Assembly: GCA_035363255.1 (NCBI GenBank)
Contig: DAOSES010000003.1
Coordinates: forward strand, 61,538 to 125,537
Length of the DNA: 64,000 bases
Direction of reading: 5' to 3'
Source of the DNA: T3SED10-260 sp035363255
GTDB lineage: Bacteria > Caldisericota > Caldisericia > UBA6126
Shown: one piece after another, positions 35,104 to 43,462 of the stretch
Layout: each line of letters starts with the position of its first letter
Position numbering within the stretch: position 1 is the first letter of the stretch
Notes under the pieces: generated by a model
What the model saw: only the letters and a program-made list of their open reading frames with translations
The model's database searches: none
What the model was told of the DNA's origin: nothing
Translations under genes and position numbers: made by a program

Positions 35104-35211
35104 AAATACAAAATTCTCCCTTCAAAAAAAGCATCTTTTTCTATTATAATTAAAAAAAATAGAAAGCTGTTATCCCTGCTGAAGAATGATGACAGTAAAG
35201 GAGCGCTAAGA

Positions 35212-36018
35212 TTGCTTGTAGAGCCAGTAAAAACTGAAATTATATCAAAAGAATTTAATCTCTTTAACTTCATCGATCGCGTTCTACTCGAAAAAACCCT
35301 TAAAGAAGGAGATGTCATGGTGATTGCCTCCAAGATTATCTCCATTGCCCAGGGACGTATGAAGCCAATTAGTGATATTCATCCCACTGAAATGGCTTAT
35401 GCTCTTGCTAATGAGTATCAGATCGATCTTCATATGGCTCAGGCAGTACTTGAAGAAGCTGATATTGTGATGGGGGGAGTACCTAAAGTTATCACCTCCT
35501 TAAAAAATGGTATCCTGGTAGCCTTTGGTGGGGTTGATCGATCCAATGTTCCTGATGGATTTTTAGTTTCTTGGCCATTGGACCCTGCAGGAACTGCCCA
35601 AAGCATACATGACCATATTCATCATACTAAAGGAGTCCATATTGGGGTTATTATTTCTGATTCTCAGGTAGTGCCTTTGCGTGCAGGAACCTATGGTGTC
35701 GCTATTGGCATTGCAGGTTTTTTGGGAATGATTGATCAAATAGGTTATGAAGACCTTTTTGGCAAGAAAATGGTAGTAACTCGATGGAATATTGCTGACA
35801 ACCTGGCTTCTGCAGCTAATCTGGTCATGGGTGAAACCACTGAAAGCTCCCCCCTTGCCTTTATAAGCAATGCTCCAATCCAATTAAGCGATCGATCTGC
35901 CCATCATCTGACAGCCATGCTAACTATGGAGCCCAGCGAATGCATGATTTTTGGTTGCTTAAAAACCTGGGGAAGCGATTTTGACAATCCCAGCATCGAA
36001 ATAAGCCAAGTATCCTGA
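35212..36018 (+). CDS. CofE-like (F420-0:L-glutamate ligase family) protein
   Basis: About 268 residues from TTG 35212, with AAAGGAG 8 bases upstream; the open frame continues to 35077 but would overlap etfB. Family features: VEPVKTEIISKE, the EGDVMVIASKIISIAQGR segment, GVHIGVIISDSQVVPLRAGTYGVAIG-type core (seen as VIISDSQ, PLRAGTYG, AIGIAGF) and NIADNLASAANLVMGE. CofE adds glutamates to coenzyme F420, but related proteins are widespread in Firmicutes without F420 genes. No other F420 gene is in the window, so another substrate is likely. It precedes rsmE by one base. Confidence 0.78.
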   Translation: MLVEPVKTEIISKEFNLFNFIDRVLLEKTLKEGDVMVIASKIISIAQGRMKPISDIHPTEMAYALANEYQIDLHMAQAVLEEADIVMGGVPKVITSLKNGILVAFGGVDRSNVPDGFLVSWPLDPAGTAQSIHDHIHHTKGVHIGVIISDSQVVPLRAGTYGVAIGIAGFLGMIDQIGYEDLFGKKMVVTRWNIADNLASAANLVMGETTESSPLAFISNAPIQLSDRSAHHLTAMLTMEPSECMIFGCLKTWGSDFDNPSIEISQVS

Positions 36019-36019
36019 C

Positions 36020-36772
36020 ATGAAAATTAGTGATCACCGAGTCTTTTTCATAGCTGAGGATGACTTTATTAATTCGAAACAAGCTCTCATCAATGAAGCA
36101 GACAGTTATCACATCCAAAAAGTTCTCCGATTAAAAAAAACTGATCAAATCATTGTAGTAACTTCACAAGGCAAGTTTTCAGCTCAAATACTCCAGAATA
36201 ACTCTTCAAAGCTTCTCATTGAGATTGATGCTTGTATTGAATGCAAGCAAGCTCCAGGCAAAAAGATATCATTGCTTCAATCGCTTCCAAAACTTCGTAA
36301 AATGGACGAAATCATAGAAAAGTCAACTGAGTTTGGAGTATATGAGATTTTTCCTGTTTTAACACTTCGATCTTCTCTGAGCTCTTCCTCTCCTCAAATT
36401 CAAGGGAAGGATGAGCGTTGGAAGAGGGTAGCCATGGCAGCCTCAAAACAATCCAGAAGATCCCAACTTCCAATAATACATCCTCTCCATGATCTTTCTA
36501 CCTTGATATCACAACAAAACTATTTTGAACACGCCTTAAAGATCGTCTTCTGGGAGCAAGAGCAAGAAACCAAGCTAATACATCTGATTCCTCTGATTCA
36601 GGAGCAGTCTCATATTGTGCTTTGTATTGGTTCCGAAGGGGGCTTTGCTATTAGCGAGATAGAAGAATTAAGTTGTTATGGGTTCAAAACCTGTTCTTTA
36701 GGTCGGCAGATTCTAAGAACTGAAACTGCAGGACCTTTTGCAGTTGGTTTTGTTGAAACCATCTCGCAATGA
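36020..36772 (+). CDS. rsmE: 16S rRNA (uracil1498-N3)-methyltransferase
   Basis: 250 residues. An N-terminal PUA-like region (SYHIQKVLRLKKTDQIIV) precedes a SPOUT knot domain: QSLPKLRKMDEIIEKSTEFGV, KQSRRSQLP, the SAM-binding CIGSEGGFAISEIEEL and LGRQILRTETAGPFAV. RsmE methylates U1498 in 16S rRNA. The stop overlaps the mtaB start (ATGA, 36769-36772). The usual neighbour prmA is replaced here by the CofE-like gene. Confidence 0.94.
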   Translation: MKISDHRVFFIAEDDFINSKQALINEADSYHIQKVLRLKKTDQIIVVTSQGKFSAQILQNNSSKLLIEIDACIECKQAPGKKISLLQSLPKLRKMDEIIEKSTEFGVYEIFPVLTLRSSLSSSSPQIQGKDERWKRVAMAASKQSRRSQLPIIHPLHDLSTLISQQNYFEHALKIVFWEQEQETKLIHLIPLIQEQSHIVLCIGSEGGFAISEIEELSCYGFKTCSLGRQILRTETAGPFAVGFVETISQ

Positions 36773-37992
36773 ATAGCCAAAACTTTTTTATAGCTTGTTT
36801 TGGGTGTAAGCTAAATCAATATCATGCCATGCTATTAAGACAAAACCTCATATCTGCAGGATATGTCGAGACATTATCTCTGGATGAGGCTCAAATTCTT
36901 ATTATTTCATCTTGCGTAGTCACTCAAAAAGCTGAACAAGAAGTATTTGCACTTGTTCGAAAATCGAAAAAAGCAGGGAAAGATATTTATGCAGTAGGTT
37001 GCTTTGGACATGGTGGCTCTTCCAGACTGAGAGAAGAAGGTGTCTTTTTTGGTACTGAAGAAGAAGTTTTCAAGTTCTTAAACGAAAACAGTCAATTGAT
37101 CTTTTCAACAATGCTATTTGATCTCGCAAAAAAAAGTCGTGCTTTTGTCAAGATTCAGGAAGGATGCAATCAGTTTTGTTCGTATTGTATTGTTCCATAC
37201 ACTCGTGGTCGATCACGTAGCAAGTCCAAAGATGAAATTTTGATGGAAATAAAAGCCATGACTCAGCATGGGGTGAAAGAAATAGTATTGACTGGGACTC
37301 AGATAGGTCTTTACCAGGCAGATGCGGATGCTTCTCACAATCTTTCCGACTTATTAAAATCGATTGATGAGCTATTTTCCGGAGTTTTGTACAGAGCTCG
37401 TCTGTCTTCGATTCATCCAAATTATGTCAACGAAGAGCTTGTTGAAGCTTTGGCTCAGTCGAAGCTTTGGTGCAACCATTTACACCTTTCACTCCAATCT
37501 GGAAGCGACAAAATTCTCCAATCGATGAATCGTAAATACACCTCAGACCAATACTTAAAAAAAATTCAGATGGCAAAAACCTACCTCCCGGAAGTCTTGT
37601 TTACAACTGATATTATTGTGGGTTTTCCAGGGGAAGAGGAAGAAGATTTCCAGCAAAGTTGTGCTCTCGCAAAGGAAGTTCATTTTTCCAAAATCCATGT
37701 TTTTCCTTACTCCCCACGTATTGAATCCGCTTCATATAAGTTTGCCAAAGCTGTGCCTTCTTTAGAAATTCAGTCTAGAAAAAAGTATTTGCTTGAATTA
37801 TCAAAAAACCTTAGCTATAATTTAAACTGCACTTTTATGGGAAAAACGGTGGAGGTGTTGATAGAGAGAGACTTTACAGGTTATACTAGAAACTATAAAA
37901 AGGTATGTCTGCTGAAGGATCCCGCTCGAGACCCTCACACTTTACTGCAAGTGGTAGTGTCCCGGTGCAACGAAGATTTATTGTTTGAATAA
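36769..37992 (+). CDS. mtaB: tRNA-t6A37 methylthiotransferase
   Basis: 407 residues. MtaB uses two Fe-S clusters to turn t6A37 of certain tRNAs into ms2t6A. The N-terminal UPF0004 domain keeps its three cysteines (FGCKLNQ, SSCVVTQ, AVGCFGH). The radical-SAM motif is GCNQFCSYCIVPYTRG near residues 130-145. A short TRAM-like end is present (GKTVEVLIERDF). The protein is a little shorter than most homologues. It is coupled to rsmE and followed by rpsU, a widespread Firmicutes order. Confidence 0.94.
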   Translation: MNSQNFFIACFGCKLNQYHAMLLRQNLISAGYVETLSLDEAQILIISSCVVTQKAEQEVFALVRKSKKAGKDIYAVGCFGHGGSSRLREEGVFFGTEEEVFKFLNENSQLIFSTMLFDLAKKSRAFVKIQEGCNQFCSYCIVPYTRGRSRSKSKDEILMEIKAMTQHGVKEIVLTGTQIGLYQADADASHNLSDLLKSIDELFSGVLYRARLSSIHPNYVNEELVEALAQSKLWCNHLHLSLQSGSDKILQSMNRKYTSDQYLKKIQMAKTYLPEVLFTTDIIVGFPGEEEEDFQQSCALAKEVHFSKIHVFPYSPRIESASYKFAKAVPSLEIQSRKKYLLELSKNLSYNLNCTFMGKTVEVLIERDFTGYTRNYKKVCLLKDPARDPHTLLQVVVSRCNEDLLFE

Positions 37993-38040
37993 GGGTGTTG
38001 TTTTCTATTTTATATGTGAAAGGAATGAATAAAAAAAGAT

Positions 38041-38217
38041 ATGGCGCAGGCAACAAGAAAGGATAACGAAAGTTTCGACGGCTTAATGAATCGTTTCAAA
38101 CAGGAATGTGCCCGGGAGGGTATCATATCCGAGATAAAAAAACACGAATATTTTTATCCTCCAAGCATCAAGAAAAGAAAGAAAGCAGCCAACGCAGCGA
38201 AAAAGCGTAAAAAATAA
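38041..38217 (+). CDS. rpsU: 30S ribosomal protein S21
   Basis: 58 residues: MAQATRKDNESFDGLMNRFK, then EGIISEIKKHEYFYPPSIKK and a Lys/Arg-rich tail. This matches S21 (RFK, x-REGII/VLxExKxxxxYExPS). It sits in its standard place after mtaB. No good ribosome binding site lies close to ATG 38041; an AAAGGA is about 17 bases upstream and instead fits a 13-codon frame beginning at ATG 38026 that runs through the S21 start. S21 is the last protein added to the 30S platform near the anti-Shine-Dalgarno. Confidence 0.93.
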   Translation: MAQATRKDNESFDGLMNRFKQECAREGIISEIKKHEYFYPPSIKKRKKAANAAKKRKK

Positions 38218-38226
38218 GCAAGAGAA

Positions 38227-40317
38227 ATGGAAAACTCATCAGATTCGAGTAAACGCACACTTTTTCGTTCCTTCCCTCATCTTGAATTACGACATTTGTA
38301 CGTTTTACTCCTGTCGATGTCGCTTATCTTTACCATTATCTTCAGCTACTATTATGAGCGCCGCCAGGGTTTGTCTGTCGGCGACGTAGCCCCATACGAT
38401 CTCAGTTCTCCTATCACCGTACCTTATTACAATCGAATCAAAACCGAGGAATTGCGCAAACAAGCCGAAGAAAAAGTTTCTATTATTTACCGCAAAAATC
38501 CCTTGATCTTCAGTGCTATCCAAGAAGAGCTTGATTTTTTATCTAAAGCAGTTCAAGCTGAACGTCGAGTCGCTTCCAAAAATCTTCAAGAAAAAGTTCT
38601 TGAGATTTCCAAACATTTGGGTTCCAGTGATAGTGCGCCTCAAGCAGCATCTTTTCTTCTTCAAACTGATGACTCCAATCTCGACTTGGTTTTTTCCACC
38701 GTATCCAAAATTCTTTCTTCGGTTCTCGAAAAAGGGCTTCAAGAAGCAGATCTGACCGACATAGATATTGTCATCAACAAAAGAATTCAAGAAACCACCA
38801 TATCCGAAGCAATGAAGCTTCCTGTCTATGTCATAGCAAATCACAAAATACGTTCCAACATGTCTATCGATGAAGATGCCACCAATCGACAAAAAGAAGA
38901 GGCCCGACAAAAGATTGTACCTGTCAGAGAAACTATCATCCAAAACGAAATCATTGTTGAAAAGGGAAACCCTATAACCCCTGAGTCCTACGACAAACTT
39001 CTTGCTGTTGGACGCATTGGTGAAAACAAACTATGGCATGAAGCCCTTAAAGCTCTGATATATACTTTCCTTATTCTCATCATGCTTCTCTTTTATCTTT
39101 TCATTGAAAACACTAAAAATTCTATTTATCAAGACTGGAAAAAATACTTGCTCCTTTTTTCTCTGGTGCTTCTTTTTTTAGTTTTGCTCAGATTCATAGC
39201 CCCAATCAACCAATTTCTACTTCCTGTTTTTATTTTTGCTATCCTCATCAGAGTTTTCTACAATCCTGCTTTTTCGTTTTACTTTGTCGCTATCCTGATT
39301 TTAATCAGTTTAAACCTTTTTGGGGTAGATTACCTTCTTATTACTTCCTATTTGTTGTCTTCGTTGTTGGCTATGGTTTTTTATTCTCACTTAAAAACCT
39401 TTACTGATTTTCTATTAAAGGGCTTTTATTCATCGGCGGTGTTAGCATTATTAACTTTTTTATTTTTATGCTATTTTCCTGAGTCTGTCTTTTATGGCGC
39501 CAAACTTACAACCACATCACTCCTTTTTTTTAATGGTTTGGTAGCTTCGCTCTTAAGCCTCGGAATTGTTGTTTTACTCGGAAACTATGCTGATTTTGTT
39601 ACCCCTTTGCGCTTATTTGAACTTTCCGATCCTAATGCTCCATTACTTCGAAAACTCTTCGAAACAGCTCCTGGTACCTATCAACATAGTATAATGATTG
39701 CCAATCTTGCATCTCATGCAGCCGATGCAATTGGAGCTGACCCCCTTTTTGCCAGAGTTGGAGCTTACTATCACGACATAGGCAAAACGATTTCTCCTCT
39801 TTCATTCACAGAAAATAGTTCAGGAAAAAACCTTCTTGATGAAATGGAGCCTATTGAAGCAGTAAAAGTTATCAAATCCCATGTAGAGTATGGTCTTGTG
39901 CTTGCAAAGAAATATCGACTACCTTCCTGTATCCATCGTTTTATCAGCTCACATCACGGTGATAATCGAATCAGCTTCATGTATGAAAGCGCTAAAAAGG
40001 CTGACAAAACTATTGTGGATGATAGTGATTTTCGATATCCCGGTCCAAAACCCATGCTCAAAGAAGTATCCATTGTTATGTTGGCTGATTCTGTCGAAGC
40101 TGCAGCGCGGTCCATGGAAGAAAAAACTCAGGAAAAGCTTGAAGAAATGGTCAGCAAAATCATTGAAAGCAAAATAAAAAGCAACCAGCTTGATGATTCC
40201 GAACTTACATTCAGCGACCTACAGATTATCAAACATTCTTTTCTTTTTACTTTAGACTCACTTTATCACGTCCGTTTGTCTTATCCCCCCAATCTTTCAG
40301 GAGCCAAAACATCATGA
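38227..40317 (+). CDS. pgpH: Cyclic-di-AMP phosphodiesterase PgpH (7TM-HD)
   Basis: 696 residues. One TM helix near 25-42, an extracytoplasmic domain to about 275 (DVAPYDLSSPITVPYYNR, the DUF-type 7TMR-HDED sensor), seven TM helices near 280-480, then a cytoplasmic HD domain: TYQHSIMIANLASHAA and YYHDIGKT (HD pair), SHHGD and MLADSVEAAARS. PgpH-type enzymes hydrolyse c-di-AMP to pApA. The gene precedes ybeY with a 4-base overlap, the common Firmicutes order; phoH, often also present, is missing here. It starts 9 bases after rpsU. Confidence 0.93.
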   Translation: MENSSDSSKRTLFRSFPHLELRHLYVLLLSMSLIFTIIFSYYYERRQGLSVGDVAPYDLSSPITVPYYNRIKTEELRKQAEEKVSIIYRKNPLIFSAIQEELDFLSKAVQAERRVASKNLQEKVLEISKHLGSSDSAPQAASFLLQTDDSNLDLVFSTVSKILSSVLEKGLQEADLTDIDIVINKRIQETTISEAMKLPVYVIANHKIRSNMSIDEDATNRQKEEARQKIVPVRETIIQNEIIVEKGNPITPESYDKLLAVGRIGENKLWHEALKALIYTFLILIMLLFYLFIENTKNSIYQDWKKYLLLFSLVLLFLVLLRFIAPINQFLLPVFIFAILIRVFYNPAFSFYFVAILILISLNLFGVDYLLITSYLLSSLLAMVFYSHLKTFTDFLLKGFYSSAVLALLTFLFLCYFPESVFYGAKLTTTSLLFFNGLVASLLSLGIVVLLGNYADFVTPLRLFELSDPNAPLLRKLFETAPGTYQHSIMIANLASHAADAIGADPLFARVGAYYHDIGKTISPLSFTENSSGKNLLDEMEPIEAVKVIKSHVEYGLVLAKKYRLPSCIHRFISSHHGDNRISFMYESAKKADKTIVDDSDFRYPGPKPMLKEVSIVMLADSVEAAARSMEEKTQEKLEEMVSKIIESKIKSNQLDDSELTFSDLQIIKHSFLFTLDSLYHVRLSYPPNLSGAKTS

Positions 40318-40769
40318 AAGTAGATCTATCCTACCAATTGGAAGATCCCCCGCAAGGCCTTCCAAGCGAAGAAGACTTGTGTAGCTTCATTCAACAGCTT
40401 CTCACTGATCCTGTTTTTGGCTCTCTTTCTGAGGACTCTTGTCTCAGTGTTGCTCTTATTGATAAAAAAAGCATTCAAGCTTTAAACCATCATTATCGAA
40501 GCAAAGATTATCCTACCGACGTACTTTCTTTTGTTTCCAACGAACAGACTCCCCAAGGTTTTCTTTGGGGAGAAATTCTAATATCTCCAGATATGGCTTT
40601 GATTAATGCTACAGACAATAAACATAGTCTACAAAAAGAAATTAAAATTCTTTTAACCCACGGCATGCTTCATCTCCTTGGCTTTGACCACGAAAATGAG
40701 GAAAAGGCTCATATCATGCAAAATTTGGAGTCTATGTTGTTTAATTCTTATTATAGGGGTGATCAATAA
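40314..40769 (+). CDS. ybeY: Endoribonuclease YbeY, rRNA maturation factor
   Basis: 151 residues. The zinc-binding H-x3-H-x5-H motif is seen in THGMLHLLGFDH near residues 117-128, and YPTDVLSF near 60-67 is the other family hallmark. YbeY takes part in 16S rRNA 3'-end maturation and ribosome quality control. Its ATG overlaps the pgpH stop (ATGA, 40314-40317), and the next gene begins 4 bases after its stop. Confidence 0.95.
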   Translation: MKVDLSYQLEDPPQGLPSEEDLCSFIQQLLTDPVFGSLSEDSCLSVALIDKKSIQALNHHYRSKDYPTDVLSFVSNEQTPQGFLWGEILISPDMALINATDNKHSLQKEIKILLTHGMLHLLGFDHENEEKAHIMQNLESMLFNSYYRGDQ

Positions 40770-40773
40770 CTTT

Positions 40774-42063
40774 ATGACAGCATCAGCTTGGAATCTTATC
40801 GCTATCTTTTTCCTGCTCTTTCTTTCTGCCTTCTTTTCTGCATCCGAGGTGGCTCTTCTTACCGTCAATCGAATCACACTCAAGCATATGGCAGAACAAA
40901 AATCAGGAAAAGCCCATTCATTATTGTTACTGAAACAAAATCCCAATCGATTCATTAGTGCAATTTTGATTGGAAACAATATAGCCAACATTTTTGCCGC
41001 ATCAGTGGGTACCAGACTTGCAATTCTTCTTGCTCCTGAATCAACCACTTTTCTCATGTTAAGCACTTTTGCCTTAACTATCATTATTGTAATATTTGGT
41101 GAAATGCTCCCAAAATCTTTTGCCAATAATAATCCCCTAAGAGTGAGTTTTCTTGTCTATTATCCCATACGACTTAGTATCACCCTGTTTTATCCTTTGG
41201 TGCTTATTCTCGAGGCTCTTAATCATGGTTTAATGAAGTTATTGGGATTAAAAAATGTTCATTCTACCTCAATTATCACAGACCAAAGAGAGCTTGAAAC
41301 CATGATTGATATTTCTCAAGAAGAAGGCATTCTTGAGCAGGATGAACGCGCTATCATCAAGAGTGTATTTGAATTTAGTGATACTCGGGTATATGAAATC
41401 ATGGTACAACGAGTGGATATGGTCTCGCTCGATATTAGCAAAGGTATCATGGGATTTATGGAACTTATCAAAACTACTGGATATTCTCGCGTACCAGTGT
41501 ATGAAAATGAGGTTGACAATATCCTTGGAATAGCTTTTACCAAGGATGTAATGCAAGAAGTTATTCACAACAAAGCCATGGAAGACATAGATTTAAAAAA
41601 ACTCATCCGAAAAGCACATTTTGTACCCGAAAGCAAAAAAGTTGATGAGCTATTCAAGCTGATGCGAGAAACTCGTCAACATATGGTGATGGCTGTCGAT
41701 GAATATGGTGGCATATCTGGTCTGATCACCATGGAGGACATTCTTGAAGAATTGGTTGGCGAAATTCAAGATGAATACGACACCGAAGAGCCCTATTTCA
41801 GAAAACTGGATGATACCTCTTATGAAATAGCTGGCAACTACCCCATTGATGATTTAAACGAATTACTTGAGATCTCTCTTCCCACAGAAGAGTGTGATAC
41901 CATTTCAGGCTATCTGCTTGCAGAACTGGGGCACATTCCAGTAGCTGGTGAAAAGGTTTTTACCGATCAGCATACTTTTATTGTCAGCAAAATTGAAGGT
42001 AGAAGAATTGTAAAAGTTGTTGCAAAAGCAATCATCAAAGAAGACAGCGAATGTTCAGTGTAG
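40774..42063 (+). CDS. CNNM/CorC-HlyC family membrane protein with CBS pair
   Basis: About 429 residues from ATG 40774 (AGGGGTGA 11 bases upstream; GTG 40759 is an alternative). An N-terminal DUF21 domain with four TM segments (FFSASEVALLTVNRI, GNNIANIFAASVGT, VIFGEMLPKSFA) is followed by two CBS domains near 205-330 (MVQRVDMVSLD, GYSRVPVYENEVDNILG, YGGISGLITMEDILEELVGEI) and a CorC_HlyC transporter-associated domain. Related proteins are implicated in Mg2+ or Co2+ efflux. It overlaps tpiA by 13 bases. Confidence 0.9.
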   Translation: MTASAWNLIAIFFLLFLSAFFSASEVALLTVNRITLKHMAEQKSGKAHSLLLLKQNPNRFISAILIGNNIANIFAASVGTRLAILLAPESTTFLMLSTFALTIIIVIFGEMLPKSFANNNPLRVSFLVYYPIRLSITLFYPLVLILEALNHGLMKLLGLKNVHSTSIITDQRELETMIDISQEEGILEQDERAIIKSVFEFSDTRVYEIMVQRVDMVSLDISKGIMGFMELIKTTGYSRVPVYENEVDNILGIAFTKDVMQEVIHNKAMEDIDLKKLIRKAHFVPESKKVDELFKLMRETRQHMVMAVDEYGGISGLITMEDILEELVGEIQDEYDTEEPYFRKLDDTSYEIAGNYPIDDLNELLEISLPTEECDTISGYLLAELGHIPVAGEKVFTDQHTFIVSKIEGRRIVKVVAKAIIKEDSECSV

Positions 42064-42761
42064 TAGCCAATTGGAAAATGAATCTAAGCAACTCTCAAGC
42101 GCGAGAGTATTTAGATCAGTTCTTACCGAATCTTCCATCTTCGAGCAAAATTGAGCTGATCATAGCTCCTCCTTTTACGGTGATACCCTATCTTACCTCC
42201 CTCTCTCAAGCAAATCATATCAAAATAGCAGCTCAAAATGTCCATTGGAAAGACCAGGGAGCATTTACAGGTGAGATTTCACCTCTGATGTTACGAGATC
42301 TTTCCTGCACCCATGTTATTGTGGGTCATTCCGAAAGACGTCAATATTTTTCGGAAAGTAATGAGCAGGTAGCAGCCAAAGCACAAGCGGTTTTATCTGC
42401 TGAAATGCTTCCTATTATTTGCATTGGCGAAGACTTGCAAGCCTATAAAGAATCCAAAACCCGAGAGGTTTTGCTGTCTCAGCTTAGCATGGTCAAAAAA
42501 CTCCATCCTGTTTGGATCGCCTACGAACCTGTTTGGTCCATTGGCTCTGGACAGATTCCCTCTTTCCAGGAAATCAACGCGGCTATCAGCACTATCAAAA
42601 AAGAACTACCCCAATGTCGTGTTTTATATGGCGGTAGCGTTAATCTCCAAAATCTTTCAGAATTGATCAAGGTGGATCAGAATGATGGCTTCCTTGTGGG
42701 GGGTCTTTCTTTAAAACCACTGGAGTTTTCCTCTTTTTTGCATCAATTAGCTGATTCATGA
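42051..42761 (+). CDS. tpiA: Triosephosphate isomerase
   Basis: 236 residues, about 15 shorter than most bacterial enzymes. It interconverts dihydroxyacetone phosphate and glyceraldehyde 3-phosphate. Catalytic landmarks: VANWKMN (Lys), VIVGHSERR with the electrophilic His, and AYEPVWSIGSG with the catalytic Glu, followed by the flexible loop 6 and YGGSVN. It starts within the end of the CNNM gene (13-base overlap) and its stop overlaps rsmI as ATGA. It is not near gap or pgk, so it is expressed here with translation and housekeeping genes. Confidence 0.95.
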   Translation: MFSVVANWKMNLSNSQAREYLDQFLPNLPSSSKIELIIAPPFTVIPYLTSLSQANHIKIAAQNVHWKDQGAFTGEISPLMLRDLSCTHVIVGHSERRQYFSESNEQVAAKAQAVLSAEMLPIICIGEDLQAYKESKTREVLLSQLSMVKKLHPVWIAYEPVWSIGSGQIPSFQEINAAISTIKKELPQCRVLYGGSVNLQNLSELIKVDQNDGFLVGGLSLKPLEFSSFLHQLADS

Positions 42762-43462
42762 GCCCTGAATTTGGTACTTGTTATATTTGTCCCACCCCCA
42801 TCGGCAACCTCAAGGATATTACTCTCCGAGTTCTGGAAGCGCTTGAATCAGTCGATCTGATAGCTTGTGAAGATACTCGCCGAACTATCAAATTGTTGAA
42901 TGCCTACCATTTAAAAAAGCCTTTGATGGTTTTCAACGAACATACGAAAAATGAAGCCCAGAAACGTATATTAGCCCATCTCGAAGCAGGACAATCAGTT
43001 GCAGTGGTTTCTGATGCTGGCATGCCAGGCATTGCAGATACCGGACATGAGCTGATTGTTGCTTGCATTGAACGTTCAATTAAGCTTGAAGTTCTACCGG
43101 GAGCCACTGCTCTGATCAATGGTTTGGTATCCTCTGGTTTACCTTGCCAACAATTCCTATTCATCAATTATCTTCCTCGAAAACAAGGCAAACTTTTGCA
43201 GTTATTGGAAAAAATTCAAGCGGATGGCTTTACCATTTGCGCATACGAAGCTCCTCATCGTTTGGTACACACCCTCGCATTAATGAAAGAAAGGTATCCT
43301 GATATGGAGGTTTGCGTTTGTCGTGAAATGACCAAGTTGCATGAAGAAAATATTCGTGGAAATATTGAAACTGTTTATAATTATTTCGTTCAACGAAAAG
43401 TAATGGGCGAAATTACTTTGATTATGAGAATGAAAGTGGAAGGAGATATTGCAGATGAATAA
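42758..43462 (+). CDS. rsmI: 16S rRNA (cytidine1402-2'-O)-methyltransferase
   Basis: 234 residues. Tetrapyrrole-methylase fold: YICPTPIGNLKDITLRV, CEDTRRT, VVSDAGMPGIADTG, LPGATALINGLVSSGL, and YEAPHRL. RsmI methylates C1402 of 16S rRNA. It is shorter than the roughly 280-residue family norm because the C-terminal extension is absent. The stop overlaps metG by 8 bases; tpiA overlaps its start. Confidence 0.94.
   Translation: MSPEFGTCYICPTPIGNLKDITLRVLEALESVDLIACEDTRRTIKLLNAYHLKKPLMVFNEHTKNEAQKRILAHLEAGQSVAVVSDAGMPGIADTGHELIVACIERSIKLEVLPGATALINGLVSSGLPCQQFLFINYLPRKQGKLLQLLEKIQADGFTICAYEAPHRLVHTLALMKERYPDMEVCVCREMTKLHEENIRGNIETVYNYFVQRKVMGEITLIMRMKVEGDIADE

Noticed and set aside
35077..35211. 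N-terminal extension of the CofE-like protein
   Set aside because: It would overlap etfB and reads like low-complexity AT-rich sequence; TTG 35212 has an SD.
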